From NCBI GenBank assembly GCA_947631575.1, contig CANRLW010000003.1:62001-126000 (forward strand): a DNA stretch of 64,000 nt, read 5' to 3'. Below are positions 15,002 through 28,813 of this stretch, piece after piece. Source of the DNA: an uncultured Clostridia bacterium. GTDB taxonomy: Bacteria; Bacillota; Clostridia; Oscillospirales; Ruminococcaceae. The notes below the pieces were generated by a model that saw only the letters and a list, made by a program, of their open reading frames with translations, had not been told where the DNA came from and did no database searches. The position numbers and the translations under genes were made by a program. Each line of letters begins with the position of its first letter. Within the stretch, counting starts at the first letter, position 1.

Positions 15002-15892
15002 ATGGTTTACGGTTTGTTGTGTGTTGCAGTTATCGTCATTATCGCGCTAAGTATTAAGATCTTTCTTATGAGGAGATCTGCCGTTGAGATAGCCGAGGCA
15101 TTTGCCGACAGACTGAAAACCGACACAAATACGCTTATCGACATTTCAAGCCGCGACAAAAAAATGTGCGCTCTTGCAGACAGCATAAACCGCGAGCTTA
15201 AAATTCTCCGCCGCGAGCATCATCGCTATACACAGGGCGACAAAGAGCTGAAGTCCGCCGTAACTAATATCTCGCACGATCTGCGCACTCCGCTTACGGC
15301 GATTTGCGGCTATCTGGATATGATGAAAAGCATAGAATTGCCCGAAAAAATATGCAATTACCTGGATATTATAGCCAACAGAGCGGAGCTGATGAAACAG
15401 CTCACCGAAGAGCTTTTCGGATATTCCGTTATACTCTCATCTGACGGCAATACCGAAAAGGAAGAACTTTCCGTAAATCGGGTGCTTGAGGACAGCATTA
15501 TGGGATATTACGCGGCGCTTACCGAAAAGGGAATTACCCCGAATGTGCAGATAACCGAGCGGGAAATTGTGAGAACTATAAACCGTGCCGAGTTGTCGCG
15601 CGTGTTCTCAAATCTTTTGAACAACGCGATAAAATACAGCGACGGAGATTTAAATATAACGCTGTCGGACGATGGAATTGTTACTTTCTCCAATACCGCA
15701 AAGGCACTGTCCTCCGTTGAGGTCGAGCGGCTGTTTGGCCGCTTTTATACGGTTGAATCCGCGCGAAATTCCACGGGGCTGGGGTTATCCATTGCGAAAA
15801 CGCTTGTCGAGCGGTCGGGAGGCAGTATAACCGCGGAATATTCCGAAAACAGGCTGATAATAAACGTTGCTCTTTTAGAGGTAAGAGGTTAG
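15002..15892 (+). CDS. Sensor histidine kinase
   Basis: A protein of 296 residues with one N-terminal membrane helix (about 3-22), a HisKA domain with phospho-acceptor His92 in SHDLRTPL, and an HATPase domain (N box NLLNNAIKYSDGD, G2 box STGLGLSI). There is no outer sensor domain, so the signal probably comes from the membrane or from the ABC permease, as in peptide-antibiotic sensing kinases. It follows the permease by 12 bases, with AAAGAGG upstream. The regulator and kinase are split to opposite ends of the module. Confidence 0.92.
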   Translation: MVYGLLCVAVIVIIALSIKIFLMRRSAVEIAEAFADRLKTDTNTLIDISSRDKKMCALADSINRELKILRREHHRYTQGDKELKSAVTNISHDLRTPLTAICGYLDMMKSIELPEKICNYLDIIANRAELMKQLTEELFGYSVILSSDGNTEKEELSVNRVLEDSIMGYYAALTEKGITPNVQITEREIVRTINRAELSRVFSNLLNNAIKYSDGDLNITLSDDGIVTFSNTAKALSSVEVERLFGRFYTVESARNSTGLGLSIAKTLVERSGGSITAEYSENRLIINVALLEVRG

Positions 15893-16150
15893 AAGTAAGA
15901 GGTAAGAGTTCGGGTAGAAAGGCTATTTGCTGAATTTAACGTACAAAAAGAAGAAAGAGGTAAGAGCTTGAACTCTTACCTCAAAACCTTATCCAAGAAA
16001 AAACACCAGCGCATTTTTACGGTTTTTGCAAAGCAAAAATTGAATTACGCTTTTAGATGTAAGAAATAAGAAGTAAGAGGTAAGAACTTGGCGAACAACT
16101 GTTCGGTACAAATTCTTACCTCTTAACTCTAACATCTTATTTCTAAATGT
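15885..16150. repeat. Family B unit cluster with inverted pairs
   Basis: Units of the TAGAAGTAAGAGGTAAGAG type occur near 15885-15910, 15955-15980, 16060-16090 and, inverted, 16108-16150. GAGGTAAGAG-CTTGAA-CTCTTACCTC makes a hairpin just after the kinase gene and could terminate it. No gene is supported here. Confidence 0.65.
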
Positions 16151-16340
16151 CTAACCTTTACGAAAAAGATTTTTTGCAAGTTATAATTTAAAACCGCTTT
16201 TCGGGAAGTGCGCATTTTTACGGTTTTGCGAGCGTAGCGAGCAAAATTGAATTGCCATAAGGGCAATGGAAAGTAAAAATGTGCAGCGTTGAAGTCCACC
16301 GTAAAGGTGGACTTCAATGCGTGTCTAACCTTTACAAAAA
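16138..16340. repeat. Family E hairpin-rich repeat
   Basis: TCTAACCTTTAC(A/G)AAAAAGATTTTTT occurs at about 16147 and 16323. Between them lie the hairpins TTGCGAGCGTAGCGAGCAA, ATTGCCATAAGGGCAAT and TGAAGTCCACC/GGTGGACTTCA, and a GCGCATTTTTAC piece also present near 16011. Confidence 0.55.
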
Positions 16341-16358
16341 AGATTTTTTCGGTCGAGC

Positions 16359-16394
16359 CAAAAGAAATCGTCCCGCAACAGCGTGCGGGACGAT
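16359..16394 (-). terminator. Terminator of the tRNA operon
   Basis: On the minus strand CGTCCCGCA pairs with TGCGGGACG, then ATTTCTTTT, 24 bases after the tRNA-Gln gene. Confidence 0.8.
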
Positions 16395-16417
16395 ATGGGT
16401 GCAGGGCATTGCCCTGC

Positions 16418-16493
16418 TGGTTGGGATAGCAGGATTTGAACCTGCGCGATGAGGGAGTCAAAGTCCCTTGCCTTACCGCTTGGCTATATCCCA
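16418..16493 (-). tRNA. tRNA-Gln (TTG)
   Basis: The cloverleaf is readable: acceptor TGGGATA with TATCCCA, anticodon arm AGGGA-CTTTGAC-TCCCT with anticodon TTG, T arm with GGTTCAAATCC, and encoded CCA. Last gene of a four-tRNA operon. Confidence 0.95.
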
Positions 16494-16631
16494 GTGTAAT
16501 TTAATTTGTGCCGAACTAAATCGGCGTAATTTTTTTATATCAACCTCTGATTTTTAACTCCTACCTCTAACCTCTAAAAGTTGAGGTTGAAAGTAAGAGC
16601 AATTGCTTACTTCCAACCTCCAAAGATCAAA

Positions 16632-16709
16632 TGGGGTGGGGAGAGGGATTCGAACCCTCGGTCTCTGGGACCACAATCCAGCGCTTTAACCGGCTAAGCT
16701 ATACCCACC
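16632..16709 (-). tRNA. tRNA-His (GTG)
   Basis: Anticodon loop TTGTGGT in CTGGA...CCCAG, T arm GGTTCGAATCC, encoded CCA, and the extra 5' G opposite the discriminator C expected of tRNA-His. Confidence 0.95.
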
Positions 16710-16724
16710 GTATTATCTGAATAT

Positions 16725-16801
<77 letters not shown>

Positions 16802-16939
16802 AAAATACATAGCCATTACAGCCTACATTAAAAATAAACAGTAAGTGACAGACAAAGCCGATGCGTTTTCACACAAAAGACACGCCTACAATTTACTGTT
16901 TACCGTGTATTATTAACTATACACATATCGTTTACTGTA

Positions 16940-17013
16940 TGGAGCGGGTGATGGGAATCGAACCCACGCGACCAGCTTGGAAGGCTGGGATTCTACCATT
17001 GAACTACACCCGC
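16940..17013 (-). tRNA. tRNA-Gly (TCC)
   Basis: Acceptor GCGGGTG with CACCCGC, anticodon arm CCAGC-CTTCCAA-GCTGG, encoded CCA. First gene of the tRNA operon, directly after the promoter. Confidence 0.95.
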
Positions 17014-17028
17014 ATTGAATGCTTTATT

Positions 17029-17057
17029 ATTATATCACCTTTATTTATTTTTGTCAA
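17029..17057 (-). promoter_or_regulatory. Promoter of the tRNA operon
   Basis: TTGACA at 17052-17057, 17-bp spacer, TATAAT at 17029-17034, 15 bases before tRNA-Gly. Confidence 0.85.
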
Positions 17058-17261
17058 GTACCTTTTTTCATTTTTTAAGCATTTTTTTGAAAATTATTGT
17101 TTTCTTATAAAACAAATAAAAGTTGGTATATTAAATCTAATTTAAGACCATGCACCTACAAACAACTTCGCTCATTTATCACTGGTAATAATTTTAACGA
17201 ATTAAATTTCCTGCTCATATGTAAATGCATTTTTAAGGTGGTTTCCTGCTCAACATCTCTT

Positions 17262-17605
17262 TTAGGATTGCCGTTTCAAAGCACGGCTTTGAAACGGCAA
17301 TGTGGGGAAAACTCTTGTTTTCCCCACACCCTTTAGCGCTAGCTGACGCGACGGGGACTCCGTCCCCGTACCCCTGCCAGAGAGGAAACTTTTTTGACAA
17401 AAAAGTTTCCTCTCTGGACTCTCCTTCAAAAAACTTTCGTGCGCCCGCCCGTGTGGTGGTTTGAACGGAAAAGTTGCTTGCCGCTCAAACTAATTCTAAC
17501 CTCTAACTTCTAACCTCTAACCTCTAAAAGGGCACATAAAAGTTTTGGGAGGGGTTCAAGTGGGCCCCTTTTTCAAAAGGGTCCCACTTGCGCGTCTTTG
17601 TTCGT
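17262..17605. repeat. Mosaic of hairpin units including family D
   Basis: Five strong hairpins follow one another: TTGCCGTTTC/GAAACGGCAA (about 17268-17301), TGTGGGGAAAAC/GTTTTCCCCACA (about 17301-17328), ACGGGGA/TCCCCGT, CAGAGAGGAAACTTTTT/AAAAAGTTTCCTCTCTG (about 17378-17417) and AGTGGG-CCCCTTTT/AAAAGGG-TCCCACT (about 17559-17590). The last, with GGCACATAAAAGTTTTGGG, recurs near 32910. Family B units lie at 17490-17530. The A+T-rich stretch 17058-17260 shows nothing I recognise. Confidence 0.65.
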
Positions 17606-17610
17606 TGGGT

Positions 17611-19044
17611 TTACTTTCTCATCGCCATTTTGAGTATTTCGCCGAACTTTATTCTGTTGCCGTTGTGGAGAATAATTGCCTCATAGACCTTGCTGACAAC
17701 AATGGCTATAAGCACCACGAATGCCGCGAGAATAACCGTTGCGATAAGCGACTGAACTATGTCAAGATTTCCGAGTATTATCGCCCCGGGAAGTGCAAAC
17801 GGACTTGACAGTGGGAAATAATACGAGAACACCTGTACGGGATTGTTTTCAACAACTCCCGATGCAAGACTTTCCGCATTGAACAAAACAGGGAAATACG
17901 CAAGGTACATTCCTAAAACGACCATAAGTGAATATGGCTGCATTGCCATCGCTAAGTCTTCCATTCTCGATACCGACGCTCCCACAAGCGCCGCGATAAG
18001 CGAGTAGAACAAAAATCCCAGAATGAAAATTATAAGGATAAGAATTATATTGAGCGGCGTAAAGTTTTTGAAAAGCTCGCCTATGGCTTTTGCAGTCTCT
18101 ATTTCGTCAAGCGAAACTCCCGCCTGCGCCGCCGATTCTCCCGCAGAGCTCATTATGTCCGAGTTTGCGAGGATACTTGTCATTTTTCCGATAAATCCAA
18201 ACGGCGCGGAAACCGCAAAGCTAATCGTACAAACCGTGCTTACAAGCACCACTTGCGCAAAGCTCACTATTCCCATTGCGAGGACTTTCCCGATAACGAT
18301 TGCCAGCGGTCTTACCGACACAAGCAAAAGTTCCATAACGCGGCTCGTTTTTTCGGTCGCTATAGACTGCGCGACAGTCTGACCGTATGCGAAAATAAGG
18401 ATAAACAAAACCAACGGAAGAATAAGCGGAACAATGTAGTTTATCATACTTGTAAACATATCGACCTGCTTAGAGCCTGCTTTAAGCGCTGTGCAGTCTA
18501 CATAATACAGCGTTTTTTCATAATCCTCTTCCGAAACTCCCAGCATTGTCATCCGTCTTTTGTCAACAAGCATATGAACAAGGTCGGAAAGCGAATCAGC
18601 GCTTGTGCTGCTGCTACCCTCTGAATAGTAGATCTTCGCCGTATATCCCAGAAGATTTCCGTTCTCGTCGTTTGCAGCCGTTATTTTTACGAGCGCCTCG
18701 GCTGTCTCCTTTAATGAAAGTTCATCTACGAGGCTGTCCGCGTCCTTGTCGGTTTTCGACATATGCGCGCCGAGCTCGTTTGCCTCTGAAAAATCTTCTT
18801 CTATAAGCAGCGCGGTTTCGTCAATGACATAAATGTTTTCAAAATCCTTGTAGGTATCGTCCGAGCTATCGACAATATCCTCTATAGCCTCGTCCGCTCC
18901 CAGCCATACGGGGAGCATATTTGTCAGCACGCAGATTGCCGAAAGCACAACGCAGGTGATTATAGTACCTATTATAAATGATTTGGTCTTTATGTGCTGA
19001 ACAAGCGTAAAAGCCAAAACGTTCTGCCAGCCCTTAGTCCTCAT
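17611..19044 (-). CDS. natB: ABC-2 type permease, NatB-like
   Basis: Membrane subunit of 477 residues: one N-terminal helix (about 24-46), a large outer domain of about 160 residues, then five or six helices in the C-terminal half. This matches NatB/YhaP-type exporters (in Bacillus subtilis NatAB exports sodium; the substrate here is unproven). The start at 19044 (MRTKGWQNVLAF) has CAGGTGG upstream and lies 11 bases inside the 3' end of the ATPase gene, implying coupling. Confidence 0.83.
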   Translation of the reverse strand: MRTKGWQNVLAFTLVQHIKTKSFIIGTIITCVVLSAICVLTNMLPVWLGADEAIEDIVDSSDDTYKDFENIYVIDETALLIEEDFSEANELGAHMSKTDKDADSLVDELSLKETAEALVKITAANDENGNLLGYTAKIYYSEGSSSTSADSLSDLVHMLVDKRRMTMLGVSEEDYEKTLYYVDCTALKAGSKQVDMFTSMINYIVPLILPLVLFILIFAYGQTVAQSIATEKTSRVMELLLVSVRPLAIVIGKVLAMGIVSFAQVVLVSTVCTISFAVSAPFGFIGKMTSILANSDIMSSAGESAAQAGVSLDEIETAKAIGELFKNFTPLNIILILIIFILGFLFYSLIAALVGASVSRMEDLAMAMQPYSLMVVLGMYLAYFPVLFNAESLASGVVENNPVQVFSYYFPLSSPFALPGAIILGNLDIVQSLIATVILAAFVVLIAIVVSKVYEAIILHNGNRIKFGEILKMAMRK

Positions 19045-19936
19045 TTGTGCCACCTGCCTTTTCAATGAAGATCTCATTTAGCGTCGGTTCGCGAAGTTCG
19101 TATTTGATAAGCGGTATTTTGCTTTCGATTATCATATTCAAAAGCCTGTGTGCCTGCTCTTCGCTCTTTACGTTAAATGAACTTCCGTTAGGCGTTTCTT
19201 CCGTAACGGAAAGCCCGCATTGCTCGGCGAATTTCCTTATGTCGCCCTCTGCTTTTACTGTCAGTTTTACGCGCCCATAGCCTTTTTTTATCTCGTTCAG
19301 GTTTCCCTGTAAAAGCGTTTTGCCCTTGTTCATTATTATGATATCGCGGCAAAATTCTTCTATCGTCGGCATCTGGTGCGAGGACATAATGATAAACTTG
19401 TCTTTCTTTATTTCCTCACGAATTACGCCTTTGAACAGCTCGGCGTTTACGGGGTCAAGTCCCGAAAGCGGCTCGTCAAGAACGATAAGTTCGGGATTTG
19501 GAGCTAATGCGGCAATAAGCTGTATTTTCTGCTGGTTGCCCTTTGAGAGCTGCTCGGCGCGCTTGTTTCGGTGTTCTGTTACATTAAGCCGTTCAAACCA
19601 ATAGTCGAGAGCGTTTTTCGCGGCAGTTCCCGTCATTCCGCGGAGTTTAAGAAAATAAGTGAGCTGATCGTTTATCTTATACTTCGGGTAAAGTCCGCGC
19701 TCTTCGGCAAGATACCCCACGGGCATATATGCCGCAAGAAATTTTTTTCCGTCCCATGTTACACTTCCGCTGTCTGCGGCGAGCATTCCGAGGATAATTC
19801 GGATAGAAGTCGTCTTTCCTGCGCCGTTCGTTCCCAAAAGCGCAAAGACGCCGGGGCTTGTCATTTCAAATGAAAGCCCGTCTACGGCTGTATAGCTGCC
19901 GTATTTTTTGACAATATTGTCTACTAAAAGAGCCAT
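19034..19936 (-). CDS. natA: ABC transporter ATPase, NatA-like
   Basis: A protein of 300 residues with Walker A GTNGAGKTT (about 35-43), signature LSKGNQQKIQLIAAL, Walker B LIVLDEPLSGLD, switch His in SSHQMPT, and the C-terminal DUF4162-like domain common in NatA homologues. AAAGGAAA precedes the ATG. It is co-transcribed with the permease. Confidence 0.9.
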   Translation of the reverse strand: MALLVDNIVKKYGSYTAVDGLSFEMTSPGVFALLGTNGAGKTTSIRIILGMLAADSGSVTWDGKKFLAAYMPVGYLAEERGLYPKYKINDQLTYFLKLRGMTGTAAKNALDYWFERLNVTEHRNKRAEQLSKGNQQKIQLIAALAPNPELIVLDEPLSGLDPVNAELFKGVIREEIKKDKFIIMSSHQMPTIEEFCRDIIIMNKGKTLLQGNLNEIKKGYGRVKLTVKAEGDIRKFAEQCGLSVTEETPNGSSFNVKSEEQAHRLLNMIIESKIPLIKYELREPTLNEIFIEKAGGTNED

Positions 19937-19974
19937 AAAATTTCCTTTCGTTCATTTTTACCAACGCTCCTTTG

Positions 19975-20003
19975 ATTATAACACAGGAAAACCTGTTTGT
20001 CAA
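19975..20003 (-). promoter_or_regulatory. Promoter for natAB with palindrome in the spacer
   Basis: TTGACA at 19998-20003, 17-bp spacer, TATAAT at 19975-19980. The spacer contains the inverted repeat ACAGG-N4-CCTGT (19983-19996), a possible repressor site. Confidence 0.75.
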
Positions 20004-20022
20004 TACGGGGGGGTACTTGCAA

Positions 20023-20226
20023 GTATACAATTTACAGTGTACAGTGTACAGTTTAGGAATCCGCCTTGCGGCGGATAATGTTCAGATTGTTTTTAGACGA
20101 TAGGCACACGAGCCTATATTTACGGTTGTTTTTAAAACGTTTCAGCTCGATAACAATCTAATATCGTCCGCCGTAAGGCGGACACCAAAACTGACTACTG
20201 TATACTCTACACTGTCAACTGTCAAC
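20023..20226. repeat. Family C MITE-like element, copy 2 (full length)
   Basis: The left end has ACAGTGTACAGTGTACAG, ATCCGCCTTGCGGCGGAT and TTCAGATTGTTTTT. The right end has AACAATCTAATATCGTCCGC, GCGGACACC and ACTGTCAACTGTCAAC. The ends are imperfect inverted repeats of about 75 bp around a 60-bp core. Confidence 0.8.
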
Positions 20227-20294
20227 AGGGCGAGTAAGCGTTATTGAGAGAAACAACGTTTGAAAAGAATCACAAATGGGGCTTATATACAGTC
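20227..20294. repeat. Family A partial copy, reverse orientation
   Basis: AGGGCGAGTAAGCGTTATTGAGAGAAACAACGTTTGAAAAGAATCACAAAT, lacking the G+C-rich hairpins. It abuts the right end of family C copy 2. Confidence 0.65.
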
Positions 20295-20365
20295 TGAACT
20301 GACAATAATTCCCAAAAATGTATACAATTATCGTAAAAAATTTTTGAAATTTCTTTAAAAAACTA

Positions 20366-20394
20366 TTGACAATCTTATTTAATTGTGGTAAAAT
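20366..20394 (+). promoter_or_regulatory. Promoter for rpoBC
   Basis: TTGACA at 20366-20371, 17-bp spacer, TAAAAT at 20389-20394. No rplJL genes precede rpoB in the window, so this is the local promoter of the operon. Confidence 0.85.
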
Positions 20395-20497
20395 ATTAAA
20401 ATGTATCATAATGGAGTTATAGCCTATTCTGTCGGGTGACGGAATGAAAAAAGGGCAGGAGCTCCGTTATATCAGAATAAGGAGGACTAAAAAGCCA

Positions 20498-23400
20498 ATG
20501 GTGAACACAAAGCCCTTAAAGTTAGGCAAAACCACACGACAGACCTTCTCAAAGATCAACGAAGTCATTGATATGCCGAATCTTATCGGCATACAGAAGG
20601 ACTCATACGAGTGGTTCCTGACTGACGGTATAAAGGAAGTGTTTAGGGACGTTTCTCCGATAGTAGACACAAACGGACGCTTTGAGCTGTCGTTTATTGA
20701 CTATCGGCTTGACGAAAACCCGAAGTACTCTATAGAGGAATGTAAAGAACGCGACGCAACATATCAGGCGCCTCTGAGAGTTACGGCAAGACTTCTTAAC
20801 AAAGAGACCGGCGAAATTCTCGACAATGAGATCTATATGGGCGATCTGCCTCTTATGACCGACAGCGGTACGTTTGTTATAAACGGTTCGGAGCGCGTGG
20901 TCGTTTCTCAGCTCGTTCGTTCTCCCGGCGTTTATTATGGCTTTGAACACGATAAAAACGGTAAAAAGCTCTTCAAGACCACTGTTATCCCGAACAGAGG
21001 CGCTTGGCTCGAGCTTGAGATGGACTCGAACGATATATTCTATGTCCGCATAGACAAAAACAGAAAGTTCCCCTGCACGACGTTTCTGCGCTCGATAGGA
21101 CTTTCTACCGATAAAGACCTTACGGACAAATTCGGCGAGAGCCCGCTTATAACCGTTTCGATAGAAAACGGCAAGGATTCCACAAAGAATGAAGAAGAGG
21201 CATTGCTCGAAGTCTACAGAAAGCTCCGTCCCGGTGAGCCTGCGACAGTAGACAGCGCGCGTACAACTCTCGACAATCTCTTCTTTGATCCCAAGAGATA
21301 CGATCTGTCGCGTTTCGGCAGATATAAATATAACAAAAAGCTCGCTATCTCCGCGAGAATTGTCGGGAGAAGAGCGGCTGAGGCTGTTATTGCGCCTTTT
21401 ACGGGAGAGATACTCTGCGAAGAGGGCGAGATAATAACCCGCGAAAAGGCTCTTGAAATAGAAAACGCGGGCGTTCTTTCCGTTACTACAGACAAGCCCG
21501 AGGGCGAAGGCACGGTAAAGATAGTCGGAAACGGCATGGTCGATATAAAGAAATATGTCGACATTGACGTTGAAAAGCTCGGCGTTAAAGAACATGTTTC
21601 GTTCGCAGTTCTCGTTGAGATACTCGAAGAGGCGGGAGAGGACAAGGATAAACTTGCGGAGCTTATCGAAAAGAGATCGGAGGAGCTTGTTCCGAAACAT
21701 ATTACTCTTAATGATATTTTCGCATCCGTAAGCTATTTTATAAACCTTAACGACGGCATAGGCGACGTAGACGACATCGACCACCTCGGAAACCGCCGTA
21801 TCCGCTGCGTTGGAGAGCTTTTGCAGAACCAGTTCAGGATAGGCTTTACGAGAATGGAGCGCACTATACGCGAGAGAATGGGACTTCAGGCAAACGATAT
21901 CGAAAAGGTATCGCCCAGTTCGCTTATAAACGCGCGCCAGGTGATTGCGGCAATGAAAGAGTTTTTCGGTTCTTCGCCGCTGTCTCAGTTTATGGATCAG
22001 AACAACCCGCTTGCAGAGCTTACTCACAAGCGCCGTCTGTCCTCGCTCGGTCCGGGTGGACTTTCGAGAGACAGAGCGGGATTTGAGGTGCGCGACGTTC
22101 ACTATTCTCACTACGGCAGAATGTGCCCGATAGAAACGCCCGAAGGTCCTAATATCGGACTTATCTCCTATCTTGCGACTTTTGCGAGAATAAACGTATA
22201 TGGCTTTATCGAGGCGCCCTACAGAAGAGTTGATAAAGAAACCGGAAAGGTTCTCGACGAGGTCGTTTATATGACCGCGGACGTTGAGGACAACTATGTT
22301 GTGGCTCAGGCAAACGAGCCTCTCGATGAGGAAGGACGCTTTGCAAGACCGCGCGTAAACGCACGCCGCCGCGACGCTATTCTTGAAATAGAGCGCGAAA
22401 AAGTCGACTTTATGGACGTTTCGCCGAAGATGGTCGTATCCGTCGCAACGGCAATGATCCCGTTCCTTGAAAACGATGACGCGAACCGTGCGCTTATGGG
22501 CGCGAACATGCAGAGGCAGGCTGTGCCGCTTATGACTACCGAAAGCGCGATAGTCGGAACGGGTATGGAATATAAGGCTGCCGTAGATTCGGGAGTTGTC
22601 GTATGCGCGAAAGAGGACGGCTATGTAAGCGAAGTAAGCGCAGACAGAGTTGTAATAACCGACGACAACGACGTTGAGCATTGTTACAGACTTATAAAGT
22701 TCAAGCGCTCAAACCAGGGCAACTGCGTAAACCAGCGCCCTGTAGTAAATAAAGGCGAGAGAGTTTCAAAGGGCGATGTTATTGCGGACGGTCCCGCTAC
22801 AAAGAACGGCGAGATCGCTCTCGGAAAGAACGCTCTCATAGGGTTTATGACCTGGGAAGGTTATAACTACGAGGACGCCGTTCTGATAAACGAAAAACTG
22901 GTATACAACGACGTTTATACGTCCATACACATAGAAGAATACGAGCTTGAATGCCGCGAAACAAAGCTCGGTCCGGAGGAGATAACGAGAGATATCCCGA
23001 ACCTTTCGGATGACGCTCTGCGCGACCTCGACGACAGAGGAATAATTCGCATAGGAGCGGAAGTTCATTCGGGAGATATCCTTGTGGGAAAGGTATCGCC
23101 AAAGGGCGAAACGGAGCTTACCGCAGAAGAAAAGCTCCTTAGAGCGATCTTCGGCGAAAAGGCAAGAGAAGTTCGCGACAATTCACTTCGCGTAGCGCAC
23201 GGAGAGAGCGGCATAATCGTAGATGTAAAGGTGTTCAACCGCGAGAACTGCGACGACCTGTCGCCCGGAGTAAATGAAAAAGTCCGCGTTTATATCGCAC
23301 AGAAGAGAAAGATCTCTGTCGGCGATAAAATGGCGGGTCGTCACGGAAACAAGGGCGTTGTTTCGCGTATCTTAAAGCAGGAGGATATGCCGTTCCTGCC

Positions 23401-24340
23401 CGACGGAACTCCGCTCGATATCGTGCTTAACCCGCTCGGCGTTCCTTCGCGTATGAATATAGGACAGGTACTCGAGGTACACCTTGGATATGTTGCAAAG
23501 GCGCTCGGCTGGAAAATAGCTACTCCCGTATTTGATGGAGCGCATGAGCAGGATATAAGAGAGCTTTATGATATAGCAAGAGCAAAGAAGGACGAGCTCG
23601 ACGGAGAGGATTCCGCGGGACTTGACTTTACAAAGCTCCCGTGGACGGACGACTGCAAGACGCAGCTCACCGATGGCAGAACGGGCGAAAAGTTCGACGG
23701 TCCAGTTACTGTAGGATATATGTACTATCTGAAATTGCATCACCTTGTTGATGATAAGATACACGCGCGTTCGACAGGTCCTTATTCGCTCGTAACACAG
23801 CAGCCTCTCGGCGGTAAGGCGCAGTTCGGCGGACAGCGTTTCGGAGAAATGGAAGTATGGGCGCTCGAGGCTTACGGCGCGGCTTATACTCTCCAGGAAA
23901 TACTCACCGTAAAGTCAGACGACCTTATGGGACGCCAGAAGACCTATGAGGCTATCGTAAAGGGAGAACCCGTTCCGAAACCCGGTATCCCCGAATCGTT
24001 CAAGGTTATGGTCAGCGAGTTCCAGGGTCTTGCCCTCAATATCAGGATATACGACGAGGACGGCGTAGAAGTCAACCTCATGGAAAATGATGATGACGAC
24101 GACACCGGATATACAGGACGCGCATTTGAGGCGGACTATCGCTCCGACGAAGATGATTTCAACGCCGCGGGCTATGAGGTAACCGACGCCGAAGATGCGG
24201 GAGTGACATTTGACGATGATGATGACGAGGAGTATGACGACGAGGACGAGGATTTCGACGACGGACTCGATGATGAAGAAGAATTTGACGACGAGGACGA
24301 CGAAGAAGACGACGAAGATGACGAAGAGGATTCGGACTAA
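20498..24340 (+). CDS. rpoB: RNA polymerase beta subunit with acidic C-terminal tail
   Basis: RNA polymerase beta subunit, 1280 residues. The N-terminus [25 protein letters not shown], the [31 protein letters not shown] rifampicin region, [15 protein letters not shown] and the [21 protein letters not shown] end are all present. After [17 protein letters not shown] there are 86 extra residues; the last 42 are almost all Asp and Glu, which is unusual. I chose ATG 20498 ([10 protein letters not shown]), which fits the family N-terminus, although AAGGAGG lies 12 bases upstream, a long spacing. The next GTG codon is possible, and an ATG at 20444 has no good binding site. Confidence 0.95.
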   Translation: MVNTKPLKLGKTTRQTFSKINEVIDMPNLIGIQKDSYEWFLTDGIKEVFRDVSPIVDTNGRFELSFIDYRLDENPKYSIEECKERDATYQAPLRVTARLLNKETGEILDNEIYMGDLPLMTDSGTFVINGSERVVVSQLVRSPGVYYGFEHDKNGKKLFKTTVIPNRGAWLELEMDSNDIFYVRIDKNRKFPCTTFLRSIGLSTDKDLTDKFGESPLITVSIENGKDSTKNEEEALLEVYRKLRPGEPATVDSARTTLDNLFFDPKRYDLSRFGRYKYNKKLAISARIVGRRAAEAVIAPFTGEILCEEGEIITREKALEIENAGVLSVTTDKPEGEGTVKIVGNGMVDIKKYVDIDVEKLGVKEHVSFAVLVEILEEAGEDKDKLAELIEKRSEELVPKHITLNDIFASVSYFINLNDGIGDVDDIDHLGNRRIRCVGELLQNQFRIGFTRMERTIRERMGLQANDIEKVSPSSLINARQVIAAMKEFFGSSPLSQFMDQNNPLAELTHKRRLSSLGPGGLSRDRAGFEVRDVHYSHYGRMCPIETPEGPNIGLISYLATFARINVYGFIEAPYRRVDKETGKVLDEVVYMTADVEDNYVVAQANEPLDEEGRFARPRVNARRRDAILEIEREKVDFMDVSPKMVVSVATAMIPFLENDDANRALMGANMQRQAVPLMTTESAIVGTGMEYKAAVDSGVVVCAKEDGYVSEVSADRVVITDDNDVEHCYRLIKFKRSNQGNCVNQRPVVNKGERVSKGDVIADGPATKNGEIALGKNALIGFMTWEGYNYEDAVLINEKLVYNDVYTSIHIEEYELECRETKLGPEEITRDIPNLSDDALRDLDDRGIIRIGAEVHSGDILVGKVSPKGETELTAEEKLLRAIFGEKAREVRDNSLRVAHGESGIIVDVKVFNRENCDDLSPGVNEKVRVYIAQKRKISVGDKMAGRHGNKGVVSRILKQEDMPFLPDGTPLDIVLNPLGVPSRMNIGQVLEVHLGYVAKALGWKIATPVFDGAHEQDIRELYDIARAKKDELDGEDSAGLDFTKLPWTDDCKTQLTDGRTGEKFDGPVTVGYMYYLKLHHLVDDKIHARSTGPYSLVTQQPLGGKAQFGGQRFGEMEVWALEAYGAAYTLQEILTVKSDDLMGRQKTYEAIVKGEPVPKPGIPESFKVMVSEFQGLALNIRIYDEDGVEVNLMENDDDDDTGYTGRAFEADYRSDEDDFNAAGYEVTDAEDAGVTFDDDDDEEYDDEDEDFDDGLDDEEEFDDEDDEEDDEDDEEDSD

Positions 24341-24442
24341 GACAAATGACAGTCTGAAATAATTCGCTTTCACGCTTAAAACTATAGGTGGTCATGCGGC
24401 GGTAGTTGCCGCATACCAACCCGGATTCAGAGAGGTAAAAGA

Positions 24443-27982
<3,540 letters not shown>

Positions 27983-28003
27983 TTGCTCGGAGTAATTTAA
28001 AAC

Positions 28004-28042
28004 AAGCCCGAACGGAGATCGTTACCGTCCGGGCTTTTGTTT
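28004..28042 (+). terminator. Terminator of rpoBC
   Basis: AGCCCGAACGG pairs with CCGTCCGGGCT, followed by TTTGTTT. Confidence 0.85.
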
Positions 28043-28140
28043 ATCTGATCATGTTCATCACCGGTGTTGTGCAAAATGCCTAAAACAGAAACAGTGAGGA
28101 ACAAATTGCTTTATAAAACCACAAAAAATAAAGAAAGCCC

Positions 28141-28169
28141 TTGACAAAAACGTTTTTTTGGTATATAAT
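28141..28169 (+). promoter_or_regulatory. Promoter for rpsL-rpsG-fusA
   Basis: Full consensus: TTGACA at 28141-28146, 17-bp spacer, TATAAT at 28164-28169. The leader is about 70 bases. Confidence 0.88.
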
Positions 28170-28246
28170 TTATAAATGTGTTGGTATATATTTCTGCTTT
28201 GGAAGAATACTAATACAGAATGTTATAAAAGAAATGAGGTGAAATA

Positions 28247-28672
28247 ATGCCTACGTTTAACCAGCTTGTCCGCAAGGGACGCGAGGTATCCGTAAAGAAA
28301 TCAAAAGCTCCCGCTCTTCAGAAGGGTATGAACACTCTGAAGAAAGTTCAGACAGACCAGCACAGCCCCCAAAAGCGCGGCGTCTGCACCGCTGTCAGAA
28401 CACAGACCCCTAAAAAGCCGAACTCGGCTATGAGAAAGGTCGCCAGAGTAAAGATCTCTAACGGTTACGAAGTTACGGCGTATATTCCCGGCATAGGACA
28501 CAAACTGCAAGAACACTCCGTTGTTCTTATCAGAGGCGGACGTGTAAAGGATCTCCCCGGTGTGCGTTATCATATCGTAAGAGGTACGCTCGACGCACAG
28601 GGTGTGGACAAGAGAATGCAGGGACGCTCCAAGTACGGAGCAAAGCGTCCTAAGGCAGGAAAGAAAGCGTAA
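28247..28672 (+). CDS. rpsL: 30S ribosomal protein S12
   Basis: Protein of the 30S decoding centre, 141 residues. [11 protein letters not shown] at the N-terminus and the [16 protein letters not shown] and [17 protein letters not shown] blocks are diagnostic; the streptomycin-site lysines are present. GAGGTGA precedes the ATG. First gene of the str operon. Confidence 0.98.
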   Translation: MPTFNQLVRKGREVSVKKSKAPALQKGMNTLKKVQTDQHSPQKRGVCTAVRTQTPKKPNSAMRKVARVKISNGYEVTAYIPGIGHKLQEHSVVLIRGGRVKDLPGVRYHIVRGTLDAQGVDKRMQGRSKYGAKRPKAGKKA

Positions 28673-28702
28673 CTTAGGTCAACCAAGAAACTGAAGGCTG
28701 AC

Positions 28703-28746
28703 ATAAAAAGGCATTATTTCATGTGATGATAAAAGCCTTTTTTGGA
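28703..28746 (+). terminator. Attenuator-like hairpin between rpsL and rpsG
   Basis: AAAAAGGC...GCCTTTTTT with inner pairing TTAT/ATAA and CAT/ATG. It is followed by the U-run and may lower transcription of rpsG-fusA relative to rpsL, or mark a processing point. Confidence 0.5.
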
Positions 28747-28813
28747 CAGCGGAAGTGATTGGATCGCTTTCGAGTACCGATGATTTCAATATTTTATGAA
28801 GGAGGGAAGTAAA

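Noticed and set aside
15885..16150. Possible CRISPR array from repeated TAAGAGGTAAGAG units
   Set aside because: Units are short, irregularly spaced, degenerate and scattered over the whole window; no cas genes are present.
20603..22681. Open frame of 692 codons on the minus strand
   Set aside because: Antisense shadow of rpoB, caused by its codon bias. Similar long antisense frames lie across rpoC, fusA, tuf, leuS and the SCIFF maturase.
28301..28573. Open frame opposite rpsL
   Set aside because: Antisense shadow of a highly conserved ribosomal gene.
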